DNA of 64,000 bases, taken from assembly GCA_023957335.1 (NCBI GenBank), contig JAMLHC010000002.1:448809-512808 (forward strand), in the 5' to 3' direction. Made by a program: the position numbers and the translations under genes. Shown in pieces: positions 56,009 to 63,451 of the stretch (position 1 is its first letter; each line of letters begins with the position of its first letter). The notes under the pieces are model-generated. The model was not told the DNA's origin. It saw only the letters and a program-made list of their open reading frames with translations, and made no database searches. The stretch comes from Bacteroidota bacterium. Its GTDB lineage: Bacteria; Bacteroidota; Bacteroidia; NS11-12g; UBA955.

Positions 56009-56604
56009 ACAAAAACAATCTTATCATATTGATTTTCAGCTTTTTAGTAGCCTTTCTCCCAAGCTGCAAGAGAGAAACCCCAATAATCTTTAAAAAACCG
56101 GGGCGACCCACCGAGTTGCCTCCCATTACCACGGAAGGCAAAAACACCTTTGGCTGGTTAGTGGATGGAGAACTGCTTGTGCCTTACCCTAGAAAAGCTA
56201 TAAAAGATAATTTCGTAAAATTTTACTATGGAGTAAAATGGGCAGATTTAGAGGGAACATTACAAGTTGGTGGTACTATGGAAGGAGAGACAGGTTATGA
56301 ATCGAGAACAGTTAGCTTATATCTTCCTAATCGTGTTTTTAATGAGGGTGATTATGTTTTGTTCACGGACTCTAATACTCTTACAGGTCCAAGACTTAAT
56401 GAGGTAACTCTTTATATTACAGACAAATCAGGTAATGTAACTTTTAGTTCATGGAGGGTTTATAATCCGGATTGTGGTCGTATTAAAGTATTAAGGCTTG
56501 ATACGTTTGAAAGAATTATAGCAGGAACCTTTTATTTTGATGCTGTCAACAAGGATGGAGATACCATAAAAGTAACAGACGGCAGATTTGATTTAAAATA
56601 TTAA
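56005..56604 (+). CDS. Array gene 3: DUF6252-like lipoprotein
   Basis: The 199-residue lipoprotein has lipobox LPSC at residue 21. The mature N-terminal signature ELPPITTEGKNTFGWLVDGE, then LLVPYPRKAIKDNF, and the C-terminal IIAGTFYFDAVNKDGDTIKV are shared with genes 4 and 5. This resembles the DUF6252 lipoproteins of Bacteroidota. Beta-rich, function unknown. The middle of the protein (residues 65-150) is much more variable than the ends. Confidence 0.8.
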   Translation: MNKNNLIILIFSFLVAFLPSCKRETPIIFKKPGRPTELPPITTEGKNTFGWLVDGELLVPYPRKAIKDNFVKFYYGVKWADLEGTLQVGGTMEGETGYESRTVSLYLPNRVFNEGDYVLFTDSNTLTGPRLNEVTLYITDKSGNVTFSSWRVYNPDCGRIKVLRLDTFERIIAGTFYFDAVNKDGDTIKVTDGRFDLKY

Positions 56605-56625
56605 CCAACTAAAAACTTATACATT

Positions 56626-57243
56626 ATGAAAACTAAACTAATACCCTTACTCTCATTATGTTTTCTCCTTGTTTTCTCATCACTTCGTTGCAACAAAGAT
56701 GACGATGGTGTTTTTAAACAAAAACGCCCCACAGAACTTCCCCCCATTACAACAGAAGGCAATAACACCTTTGGCTGCTATGTGGACGGAGAACTGCTTG
56801 TGCCTTACCCTAGAAAAGCGATAAAAGATAATTTTGGAGGCTTTTATTACTCAGGGAAGTGGGGCATAGAGTATCATGGTACATTTGATATGTTTGCTAC
56901 CATGTATGGTATTCAAGAACGTGAAAGAAAGGTTGTTAACATCAGGTTAGACAGAAGAATCTTTGATGTGGGAGAATATTTACTATATAGCGACTCACTT
57001 AGAAATGGTAATACTCTTATAACCCAATACAATAATGCAAGTTTGAGAGTTTATGATGAATCTGGTTCTAGGGTATTTGAATCATGGAGAGTTCCCAACC
57101 CCAACAGTGGTCGCCTAAATATTTTGCGGCTTGACACGCTAAACCGAATTATGGCAGGCACCTTTTACTTTGACGCTGTCAACAAGGAGGGAGATACTAT
57201 AAAAGTAACAGACGGCAGATTTGATTTGAAATATGCATATTAA
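56626..57243 (+). CDS. Array gene 4: DUF6252-like lipoprotein
   Basis: The 205-residue protein has signal peptide MKTKLIPLLSLCFLLVFSSL followed by RCNKDDDG. It has the same ELPPITTEGNNTFGCYVDGE start as genes 3 and 5. Its last 159 nt before the terminal codons (57076-57234) are identical to gene 5 except at two positions, while the middle differs. That points to recent duplication or gene conversion. The start is 21 nt after the gene 3 stop, with a good AT-rich leader. Confidence 0.85.
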   Translation: MKTKLIPLLSLCFLLVFSSLRCNKDDDGVFKQKRPTELPPITTEGNNTFGCYVDGELLVPYPRKAIKDNFGGFYYSGKWGIEYHGTFDMFATMYGIQERERKVVNIRLDRRIFDVGEYLLYSDSLRNGNTLITQYNNASLRVYDESGSRVFESWRVPNPNSGRLNILRLDTLNRIMAGTFYFDAVNKEGDTIKVTDGRFDLKYAY

Positions 57244-57260
57244 CTTAAAAATAATAAATC

Positions 57261-57872
57261 ATGAAAACTAATCCAATATACTTATTTTCATTGCTCTTAC
57301 TCCTTGTTTTCTCATCACTTCGTTGCAACAAGGATGACGATGGTATCTTTAAACAAAAACGCCCAACAGAACTTCCACCGATTACCACAGAAGGCAAAAA
57401 CACCTTTGGCTGCTTAGTGGACGGAGAACTACTTGTACCTTACCCTAGAAAAGCGATAAAAGATAATTTTGAGGGCTTGTACTATTCTGGAGTATGGGGA
57501 GATGAGCATCACGGCTCATTTCACATGTTTGCAGCTATGGATGGTATTCAAGGACATGAAAGCAAGGTAATTAATATCAGATTATTTAATAGAGTATTTG
57601 ATGTAGGAGAATATTTATTATTTAACGACTCTCTTAATAGTGGTAATACTAATACAACTGATTATAATAATGCAAGTTTGAGAGTTTATGATGAGAAAGG
57701 AAAATCAACTTTTGAATCATGGAGAGTTCCCAACCCCAACAGTGGTCGCCTAAATATTTTGCGGCTTGACACGCTAAACCGAATTATGGCAGGCACCTTT
57801 TACTTTGACGCTGTCAACAAGGAGGGAGATACCATAAAAGTAACAGACGGCAGGTTTGATTTGAAATATTAA
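57261..57872 (+). CDS. Array gene 5: DUF6252-like lipoprotein
   Basis: The 203-residue protein has signal peptide MKTNPIYLFSLLLLLVFSSL with RCNKDDDGIF after it, nearly the same as gene 4. The 3' block 57712-57870 matches gene 4 almost exactly. The variable middle (GLYYSGVWGDEHHGSFHMFA) differs by about one residue in three. It sits 17 nt after gene 4 and 20 nt before the next ORF. Function unknown. Confidence 0.85.
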   Translation: MKTNPIYLFSLLLLLVFSSLRCNKDDDGIFKQKRPTELPPITTEGKNTFGCLVDGELLVPYPRKAIKDNFEGLYYSGVWGDEHHGSFHMFAAMDGIQGHESKVINIRLFNRVFDVGEYLLFNDSLNSGNTNTTDYNNASLRVYDEKGKSTFESWRVPNPNSGRLNILRLDTLNRIMAGTFYFDAVNKEGDTIKVTDGRFDLKY

Positions 57873-57892
57873 CTAACTAAAACATATACATT

Positions 57893-58387
57893 ATGAAAAA
57901 TAAATTGACCAAACTGACAGTATGCATCTCGCTCTTTTTAGGGCTGCTGATTCACGCAAACGGACAAACCCCCTATGCCTACGAAGAGGATGACCCTGTG
58001 GGGGATTACACCGAATGGTTGGATTCCGTGTTTATGAATGTGAACATGGATGGACTGAGTACAAACCTGCTGATTGACAGGAGCCTCGGTATTCACAACC
58101 CCGCTCTTTATGACGGGTTTTCTATAGGTAATAACGTAAGTCCTTATCTGTTTGAGGGGCTGTAAATACCCTGTATATGTCCTGCACGGATACGCTGAAC
58201 CCTCTTGTGGACTGGGAATACAATGTGGAGCCTGTGTGGAAGCTGAACAACAGCTATTTTTCAGCAAACATAGGGCTGCTGTTTTTTGATTACGACCGTG
58301 TAAAGCCCCATGCGCTTGACAGCGGTTTGCTGATAAGTGACGGGCAGTACCTGTACGACCCTGTTCCTGCCATAGGAAATCCTTTTG
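57893..58387 (+). pseudogene. Array gene 6: broken N-terminal piece of a secreted protein
   Basis: A signal peptide (MKNKLTKLTVCISLFLGLLI to ANGQ) and the mature start EWLDSVFMNVNMDGLSTNLL followed by IDRSLG resemble the N-termini of genes 2 and 9. The frame ends at 58165 because a G run at 58156-58159 has four G; a fifth would give EGAVNTLYMSCTDTLNPLVD and keep it open. Even then the gene ends abruptly near 58387, where sequence switches in mid-gene to the start of array gene 7. It is thus frameshifted and truncated by recombination. Confidence 0.8.
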
Positions 58388-59005
58388 AAAAACAAGAACT
58401 TATGGCTTATTTCCCTTGCATTGATTTTGCTTTTTTCCTGCAAGAAAAACGAACCTTTTGACGGCACGTTTGAACTTAGCGGTACGGTTAGAGACGAACT
58501 GACGGGCAAGCCCATTGCTAATGCTGATGTGAGAATAATAGAAAGAGAACGAGGCTGGATGGTTGGCTATGCCGGCAAATTGGTTGGCTCTCAAATAGCC
58601 AATAAGCAAGGCGAGTTTGTAATTTCTTTTCCTGCCAAAGAGGACGGTTACTCCTATGAGATTGTTGCTACAGAAAATAACAAATATTTTGAAGACAATA
58701 CACCTCCCTGGGTAGAATTTACCAAAAAAGGTAAAGGAAGGCAAGATATTACGCTGATGCCTTACGGGTATCTAAAACTTCATATTAAAGGGAATAAGGG
58801 GGGATATAGATTGAAAATAAATGGAATTTCAAATCATTATTTTTCAAATTCTGACACATTGCAAACCGTAAAAAAAACACCAAAACTAAATGCCGGTATT
58901 TATTATTTTGTTTATGATGTTAATAATGAGTTGCTTTACAATAAGATTGATACGGTTCTTATCCCCCCTCCCCCCGACACGGCTTATTATCTAATAGAGT
59001 TTTAA
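58385..59005 (+). CDS. Array gene 7: second copy of the regulatory-like-domain lipoprotein, frame intact
   Basis: The 206-residue protein is almost identical to array gene 1 at a distance of 3246 bp. It reads KNKNLWLISLALILLFSC with a TTG as the only start near the junction, then DELTGKPIANADVRII and so on to IPPPPDTAYYLIEF. Its tract C6-T-C6 (58963-58975) keeps the short C-terminus in frame, which shows the reference end of the family. It has no leader of its own because it is fused into gene 6. Confidence 0.8.
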   Translation: MKNKNLWLISLALILLFSCKKNEPFDGTFELSGTVRDELTGKPIANADVRIIERERGWMVGYAGKLVGSQIANKQGEFVISFPAKEDGYSYEIVATENNKYFEDNTPPWVEFTKKGKGRQDITLMPYGYLKLHIKGNKGGYRLKINGISNHYFSNSDTLQTVKKTPKLNAGIYYFVYDVNNELLYNKIDTVLIPPPPDTAYYLIEF

Positions 59006-59023
59006 TTTAAAAAAATAAAAGAC

Positions 59024-59648
59024 ATGAAAAAATTAAGAATCAAATTATTAGTAATCTTACTTTTTGGGGTGCTACTCACCAGTTGCAAAAAAGACCTGCC
59101 CTACGATGACGATTATGAAGTAAGCGGGTACGTGTTGGACGAACTGACTGGCAAACCTATTGCCTATGCCACCGTGGGTGTGTTACAAATAAGCCGAGAA
59201 GATTTCTTGGGCTGGGGAGCGAAAACAGTAGCGAGTGGCACAGCAGACAGCACAGGATATTTTAAGTACCATTTCCACGCCAATGAAAACGATAACCTCT
59301 ACGAGCTGGTAGCACGAAAAGATGACCACTACTTTGAAAAGTCCAATTTTCCCGATATATCCTTTAACAAGAATGGTAAAACTACCCAAAATGTAACCCT
59401 TATGCCACATGGTTACCTGACCTTAGTTATTAAGGGAAATAAGGGAGGATGGACAATTGGTGGTATTGGTCAATATCGATTTTATAGAGGAGTTGACACA
59501 TCTGTAACTCTTTATGAAACACCAAATCAAAATAGTGCTGTAAATTATGTTGTGAGAAATGAACAAGATAGTATTATTTACACTAGTTTAAATACAATCT
59601 TAATCCCCCTCCCCCCCCGACACGGCTTATTATCTAATAGAGTTTTAA
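59024..59648 (+). CDS. Array gene 8: divergent lipoprotein with out-of-frame C tract
   Basis: Signal MKKLRIKLLVILLFGVLLTS is followed by CKKDLPYDDDYEVSGYVLDE and the same LTGKPIAYA, LMPHGYLTLVIKGNKGG layout as genes 1 and 7, with only moderate similarity in between. The tract C5-T-C8 (59605-59618) has one base more than the in-frame copy. As sequenced the end is PLPPRHGLLSNRVLI (stop at 59653); one C fewer would give PPPDTAYYLIEF with the stop at 59648. Confidence 0.8.
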
Positions 59649-59666
59649 TTTAAAAAAATAAAAGAC

Positions 59667-59976
59667 ATGAAAAATCTATTACACATTATAGCAGCTTACT
59701 TTGTTTTGCTAGCTTCATTCAGCTTAAAAGCACAAACCCCACCGGGTAGTAGAGCTAATCTCAAAGAGATTATGGATTGGATTTATGCACCCATTGATAA
59801 TTCTCAGTATATAAGCACAGGCTTATTGATGGATAAAGGCATGATGGATTCTTCTTTTTTTCTCGCATACCGACCAATGGCTCATAGACAGCAGAAGCCT
59901 TGCAGACGGTTTGTATTTTGTCCGAATAACAACAAGTAAAACAACCATTACCAAACAAGTCAGGATTTTGAGATAG
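59667..59976 (+). CDS. Array gene 9: secreted N-terminal piece joined to a T9SS sorting tail across a T7 tract
   Basis: As sequenced the ORF runs to 59939: signal MKNLLHIIAAYFVLLASFSL to KAQ, then LKEIMDWIYAPIDNSQYIST and GLLMDKGMMDSSFF. After a run of seven T (59855-59861) the reading becomes unnatural. In the +1 frame the same DNA reads WLIDSRSLADGLYFVRI and ends TKQVRILR at 59976, a clear type IX C-terminal sorting motif. With six T it would be a complete mini-protein of about 100 residues. It is either an internal-deletion derivative or a switchable short secreted protein. Confidence 0.7.
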
Positions 59977-59982
59977 AGCAAC

Positions 59983-60011
59983 AAAAAAGCGGCTTTTTGA
60001 GCCGCTTTTTT
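59983..60011. terminator. Bidirectional terminator between the array and mdh
   Basis: AAAAAAGCGGCT and AGCCGCTTTTTT form a 12-bp hairpin with a TTTTG loop and flanking T-runs on both strands. It ends the array transcript and also the converging mdh transcript. Confidence 0.9.
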
Positions 60012-60031
60012 GTTTTAAAACCAATGTGTTA

Positions 60032-60973
60032 TTAAGCTGATTGCGAATTGAGTTTGTCTAATACAGACATCACTTCTCTTACATGCCCTGCAGACTCTTC
60101 CAACAATGCTTTTTCTTCAGCATTTAATTTTAGTTCAATAATTTTCTCAATACCGTTTTTGCCAAGAATAACCGGTACACCCAAGTAAATGTTATTCATG
60201 CCATACTCGCCTTGTAACCATGCACAAACAGGGAAAATCCTTTTCTGGTCGCGAACAATCGCTTCTACCATTTGTGCAGCAGATGCACCGGGTGCATACC
60301 ATGCAGAAGTACCCAGCAGATTGACAATTTCTCCACCGCCTTTTTTAGTTCTTTCAATGATAGCGTCCAGCTTGTCTTTGGCAACCAGTTCGGTAACGGG
60401 AATACCGGCTACGGTTGTGTATCTGGGAAGTGGAACCATGGTGTCGCCATGTCCGCCCAACAACAAGGCTTGAATGTCTTTCGGAGAGCAGTGCAGTTCA
60501 GAAGCTAAGAATGCTCTATATCTTGCAGTGTCAAGGATTCCCGCCATTCCAAAAACTTCATGAGCAGGTTTTTTAGATGTTAAATATGCGCAATAGGTCA
60601 TGACATCCAAGGGGTTAGAAACCACAATGATTTTGGCTTTAGGCGAATATTTGATTACATTTTCAGTAACAGTTTTTACAATACCTGCATTGGTAGAAAT
60701 AAGGTCATCACGAGTCATGCCGGGCTTACGGGGCAAACCGGAGGTGATTACCACCACTTCTGAGTTGGCTGTTTTTGAATAATCATTCGTAGAGCCTGTA
60801 ACTCTTGTGTCATAGAGGTTTACGGGAGCACATTCCCAAATGTCGAGCGCTTTTCCTTCGGCAAAATTTTCTTTGATGTCTAATAGAACTACTTCGCTCA
60901 CAATGTCTTTTTGAGCCAAAACATCTGCGCAGGTTGCACCCACATTTCCGGCTCCGATTACACTAACTTTCAT
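60032..60973 (-). CDS. mdh: Malate dehydrogenase
   Basis: This 313-residue LDH-like malate dehydrogenase has NAD site KVSVIGAGNVGATCADVLAQ and substrate arginines in GLPRKPGMTRDDLISTNAGI. It also has VSNPLDVMTYCAY, MAGILDTARYRAFLASEL with catalytic Asp, and LLGGHGDTMVPLPRYTTVAG with catalytic His. It interconverts malate and oxaloacetate in the TCA cycle. It has its own promoter and terminator. Confidence 0.97.
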   Translation of the reverse strand: MKVSVIGAGNVGATCADVLAQKDIVSEVVLLDIKENFAEGKALDIWECAPVNLYDTRVTGSTNDYSKTANSEVVVITSGLPRKPGMTRDDLISTNAGIVKTVTENVIKYSPKAKIIVVSNPLDVMTYCAYLTSKKPAHEVFGMAGILDTARYRAFLASELHCSPKDIQALLLGGHGDTMVPLPRYTTVAGIPVTELVAKDKLDAIIERTKKGGGEIVNLLGTSAWYAPGASAAQMVEAIVRDQKRIFPVCAWLQGEYGMNNIYLGVPVILGKNGIEKIIELKLNAEEKALLEESAGHVREVMSVLDKLNSQSA

Positions 60974-61014
60974 AATATTTTATTATAATTTTGATTGATT
61001 AAAAATTTCGACCG

Positions 61015-61022
61015 CAAAGTTA
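61015..61022 (-). promoter_or_regulatory. -7 element TAACTTTG of mdh
   Basis: This exact TAnnTTTG match, followed by C, lies 41 nt before the mdh ATG. Confidence 0.55.
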
Positions 61023-61178
61023 CATTTATTATTACTAAAATGATTGATAAATCACGCTCTGCTTACAATTAAATGAAGTAAGAAATACCCGAGTTGGTGG
61101 TTAAGCTATGGTTATCTTTGTTATGCCAGGTCGTTTTGTCTTACAAGTCTGTCTGTATTTTGTCAGTTTCAATGGTAC

Positions 61179-61655
61179 TTATTTGTTAAGAAATGCAGAA
61201 TACATCCAAACCAATTTTTCTTGTGCCCGGATATAGTCACTCATGAGAGCATTTGTCCCCTCGTCTTCAGCGTCTGCGGATAGCACAAGTATTTCTCTTT
61301 GCAAACTAATCACTGTCTGAAATGAGTTGAGAATGTCAGCAACAGCTTTAAGTCCGTCCGAAATCTGATTGCTTTCAGAAATTTTTGAAACCTTCTTGTA
61401 ATCAGAATATTTATGATTGGGCGTGTGTCCCAAAGTCAATATTCTTTCTGCAACCTCGTCAATTTTGATAAGTAAGTCATTATACAACTCTTCAAACTTT
61501 AAATGCAGTTCAAAGAATTTCTCTCCCTTAATATTCCAGTGAAACCCTCTCGTGTTTTGATAAAAAATGGAATAGTTTGCCAACAACTCATTTAGCTTGT
61601 CCGCTAAATGCTTGGACTTTGTGCTGTCAAGTCCGATTGCGTTTATTTTCTTCAT
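61179..61655 (-). CDS. dps: Dps family ferritin-like protein
   Basis: The 158-residue protein is counted from MKKINAIGLDSTKSKHLADK. Ferroxidase-site residues lie in NTRGFHWNIKGEKFFELHLK and FEELYNDLLIKIDEVAERIL, arranged as in Dps, where the iron site is shared between subunits. The family stores iron and protects DNA from peroxide. The frame is open to 61673, but a TAccTTTG element at 61671-61678 overlaps that ATG, so the start at 61655 is preferred. Confidence 0.93.
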   Translation of the reverse strand: MKKINAIGLDSTKSKHLADKLNELLANYSIFYQNTRGFHWNIKGEKFFELHLKFEELYNDLLIKIDEVAERILTLGHTPNHKYSDYKKVSKISESNQISDGLKAVADILNSFQTVISLQREILVLSADAEDEGTNALMSDYIRAQEKLVWMYSAFLNK

Positions 61656-61670
61656 CTTTGTATTTTTTGA

Positions 61671-61678
61671 CAAAGGTA
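61671..61678 (-). promoter_or_regulatory. -7 element TACCTTTG of dps
   Basis: Matches TAnnTTTG 15 nt before the ATG at 61655 and decides the start codon of dps. Confidence 0.6.
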
Positions 61679-61801
61679 GAATTTAAATTAGTGTCAGAAA
61701 ATGAATTCGTTCATGTCGCACTATGCTTGGATATAACGTCCTGCAGCTTGGCGATGTGGCGGATTTCAAGGCACTGACCTTTGAATTTTGCACTATCGTA
61801 A

Positions 61802-61856
61802 GCAAAAGCCATTTTCAGTTTTTAAATTTATACAAAAGTTAAGAAATGGCTTTTGC
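61802..61856. repeat. 13-bp inverted repeat in the dps/IS gap
   Basis: GCAAAAGCCATTT (61802-61814) and AAATGGCTTTTGC (61844-61856) are exact complements with a 29-nt spacer. Nothing else recognisable lies between dps and the IS1182-like remnant. Confidence 0.7.
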
Positions 61857-61919
61857 GGATTTGAAAAACTGCCGTTCAAATTACGCCTTCACCCGCCATT
61901 TTGCCAAACCGCTGTACCT

Positions 61920-62627
61920 GTTGCACGACTCAAAAGTAAAATAAAAATTAGAGTACAAAAAATGTCATAACAATTTGATAGTTAGTTAATTATGTATATT
62001 TTTGCACCATGCAAGGACATAAAAAATTCAATCCGCAACTCTTTTACGAACTCAGCTTAGACGGCTTGGTTCCTCAAGACAATTTCTACCGCAAAATAAA
62101 CCGTGAATTAGAGTTTGGATTTTTATATTCCGAAACCAAAAAATACTATGGTACAGAAGGTCAGCAGAGCATTTATCCGGTAGTTTTCTTTAAGATATTA
62201 TTAGTTGGCTTTTTGAACAATATCAACAGCGACAGAGCTTTGCTTCGCTATTGCAGCAACTGCTTGGATGTGCGTTTGTTTCTGGGTTACGACTTGAATG
62301 AAGAGTTGCCTTGGCATTCCACCATATCAAGAACAAGACAGCCAATAAACATGTATTGATGGCAGCTTTAGCCTACAACCTGAAAAAACTATTGAAATTT
62401 GTGCCTAAAAAAGTCCGGAGCAATGCCCAAGAATTAGAAGTTCCGCAAGGAATATTCGGGTGTATTCAAAACACGCTGCTCCAAATTGAAATAAGTCTTT
62501 TTAGCGCCACTCAAAAACACAGCTATTTTTCTCTGCTCCTCAACTAAACCTTGCTTAAATCGCTTCTAATAAAGCCGTTTTTTAGGCGTTTTCACTTTTA
62601 GTTTGAAGAAAGAGGTGGTTGTGCAAC
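61920..62627 (+). mobile_element. Internally deleted IS1182-like element
   Basis: The ends GTTGCACGAC (61920-61929) and GTTGTGCAAC (62618-62627) form an imperfect terminal inverted repeat around about 0.7 kb. Inside are the two ends of a transposase gene and no middle. The element resembles a miniature derivative that would need a full-length copy elsewhere for movement. Exact ends are approximate. Confidence 0.6.
62009..62547 (+). pseudogene. IS1182-like transposase remnant (N- and C-terminal ends only)
   Basis: The N-terminal frame (62009-62359) starts MQGHKKFNPQLFYELSLDGL and has the DUF772-like NTDRALLRYC-type segment (NSDRALLRYCSNCLDVRLFL) with LPWHSTISRTRQ. At about 62335 it switches to ANKHVLMAALAYNLKKLLKF, the normal C-terminal segment of these enzymes, in another frame (62311-62547). 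The catalytic core between is absent. Confidence 0.85.
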
Positions 62628-62648
62628 GGTTACCCGTGTTAGCGGTAG

Positions 62649-63389
62649 TTATTTTTGTTTTAAATATATATGTCTAATATTATTCACTCCACTATCTCTC
62701 TCGTCAATGTCAAATTTTTTGATGTCTTTTATTAATGGAAGTAATTTGGTAAATCCATAATTTCTTGGGTCAAAGTCTGGTTTCTTTTTAAGAATGTAGT
62801 TTCCTAAACTACCCAAAAATGTCCAGCCTGTTTCGTCAGCCAAATCGTTAACACTTTCTGTTATTATTCTAATTGTTTCACTATCTACTTTACTGATAGG
62901 TTCTTTCTTCTTCGGCTTGGCAATTGGTTTTGTTGTAGCTTTTGATTCAGCGGCCACTGTTTTAAGAATTTCTAAATAAATAAATTTATCACAAGCCGAA
63001 ATAAATGGCTGTGGCGTTTTCTTTTCACCAAAGCCTATAACTGTCATTCCAGCCTCTCTTAGTCTTGTCGCTAATCTCGTAAAATCACTGTCGCTGGAAA
63101 CAATACAAAAGCCATTTACTTTTCCTGAATACAAAATGTCCATAGCGTCAATTATCAATGCACTGTCGCTAGAATTTTTACCAGTAGTATAACTATATTG
63201 TTGAATTGGGGTGATTGCATTTTCTAAGAGAACATTTTTCCAGCCCGAAACAGTAGACTTAGTCCAATCTGCATAAATTCTCTTTATTGTTGGTGTTCCG
63301 TTTTTTGCGATTTCAGCAAGCATTTCTTTTACGTTCGAATAAGGAACATTGTCTGCGTCAATTAATACTGCAAGTTTATCTTCTGTCAT
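62649..63389 (-). CDS. NYN-domain protein with LOTUS-like C-terminus
   Basis: The 246-residue protein has an N-terminal PIN-like NYN nuclease domain: LAVLIDADNVPYSNVKEMLA, KRIYADWTK, SSDSALIIDAMDILY and CIVSSDSDFTRLATRLREAG supply the four acidic residues. After a Lys/Pro-rich linker, residues of about 170-240 (IRIITESVNDLADETGWTFL, GSLGNYILKKKPDFDPRNYG) match the OST-HTH/LOTUS RNA-binding domain. The combination suggests an RNA-cleaving protein of unknown target. It is flanked by mobile remnants. Confidence 0.9.
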   Translation of the reverse strand: MTEDKLAVLIDADNVPYSNVKEMLAEIAKNGTPTIKRIYADWTKSTVSGWKNVLLENAITPIQQYSYTTGKNSSDSALIIDAMDILYSGKVNGFCIVSSDSDFTRLATRLREAGMTVIGFGEKKTPQPFISACDKFIYLEILKTVAAESKATTKPIAKPKKKEPISKVDSETIRIITESVNDLADETGWTFLGSLGNYILKKKPDFDPRNYGFTKLLPLIKDIKKFDIDERDSGVNNIRHIYLKQK

Positions 63390-63451
63390 GTGTTAATGTT
63401 TTTTGTCGTCTGTTATAATTCTGACTAACGTTTTTTTATTGTTGTTCATAA

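Noticed and set aside
40440-59976. All homopolymer frame breaks explained as sequencing error
   Set aside because: Error cannot be excluded at any single site, but the breaks fall only in accessory genes and mobile remnants, while the complete conserved genes are free of them.
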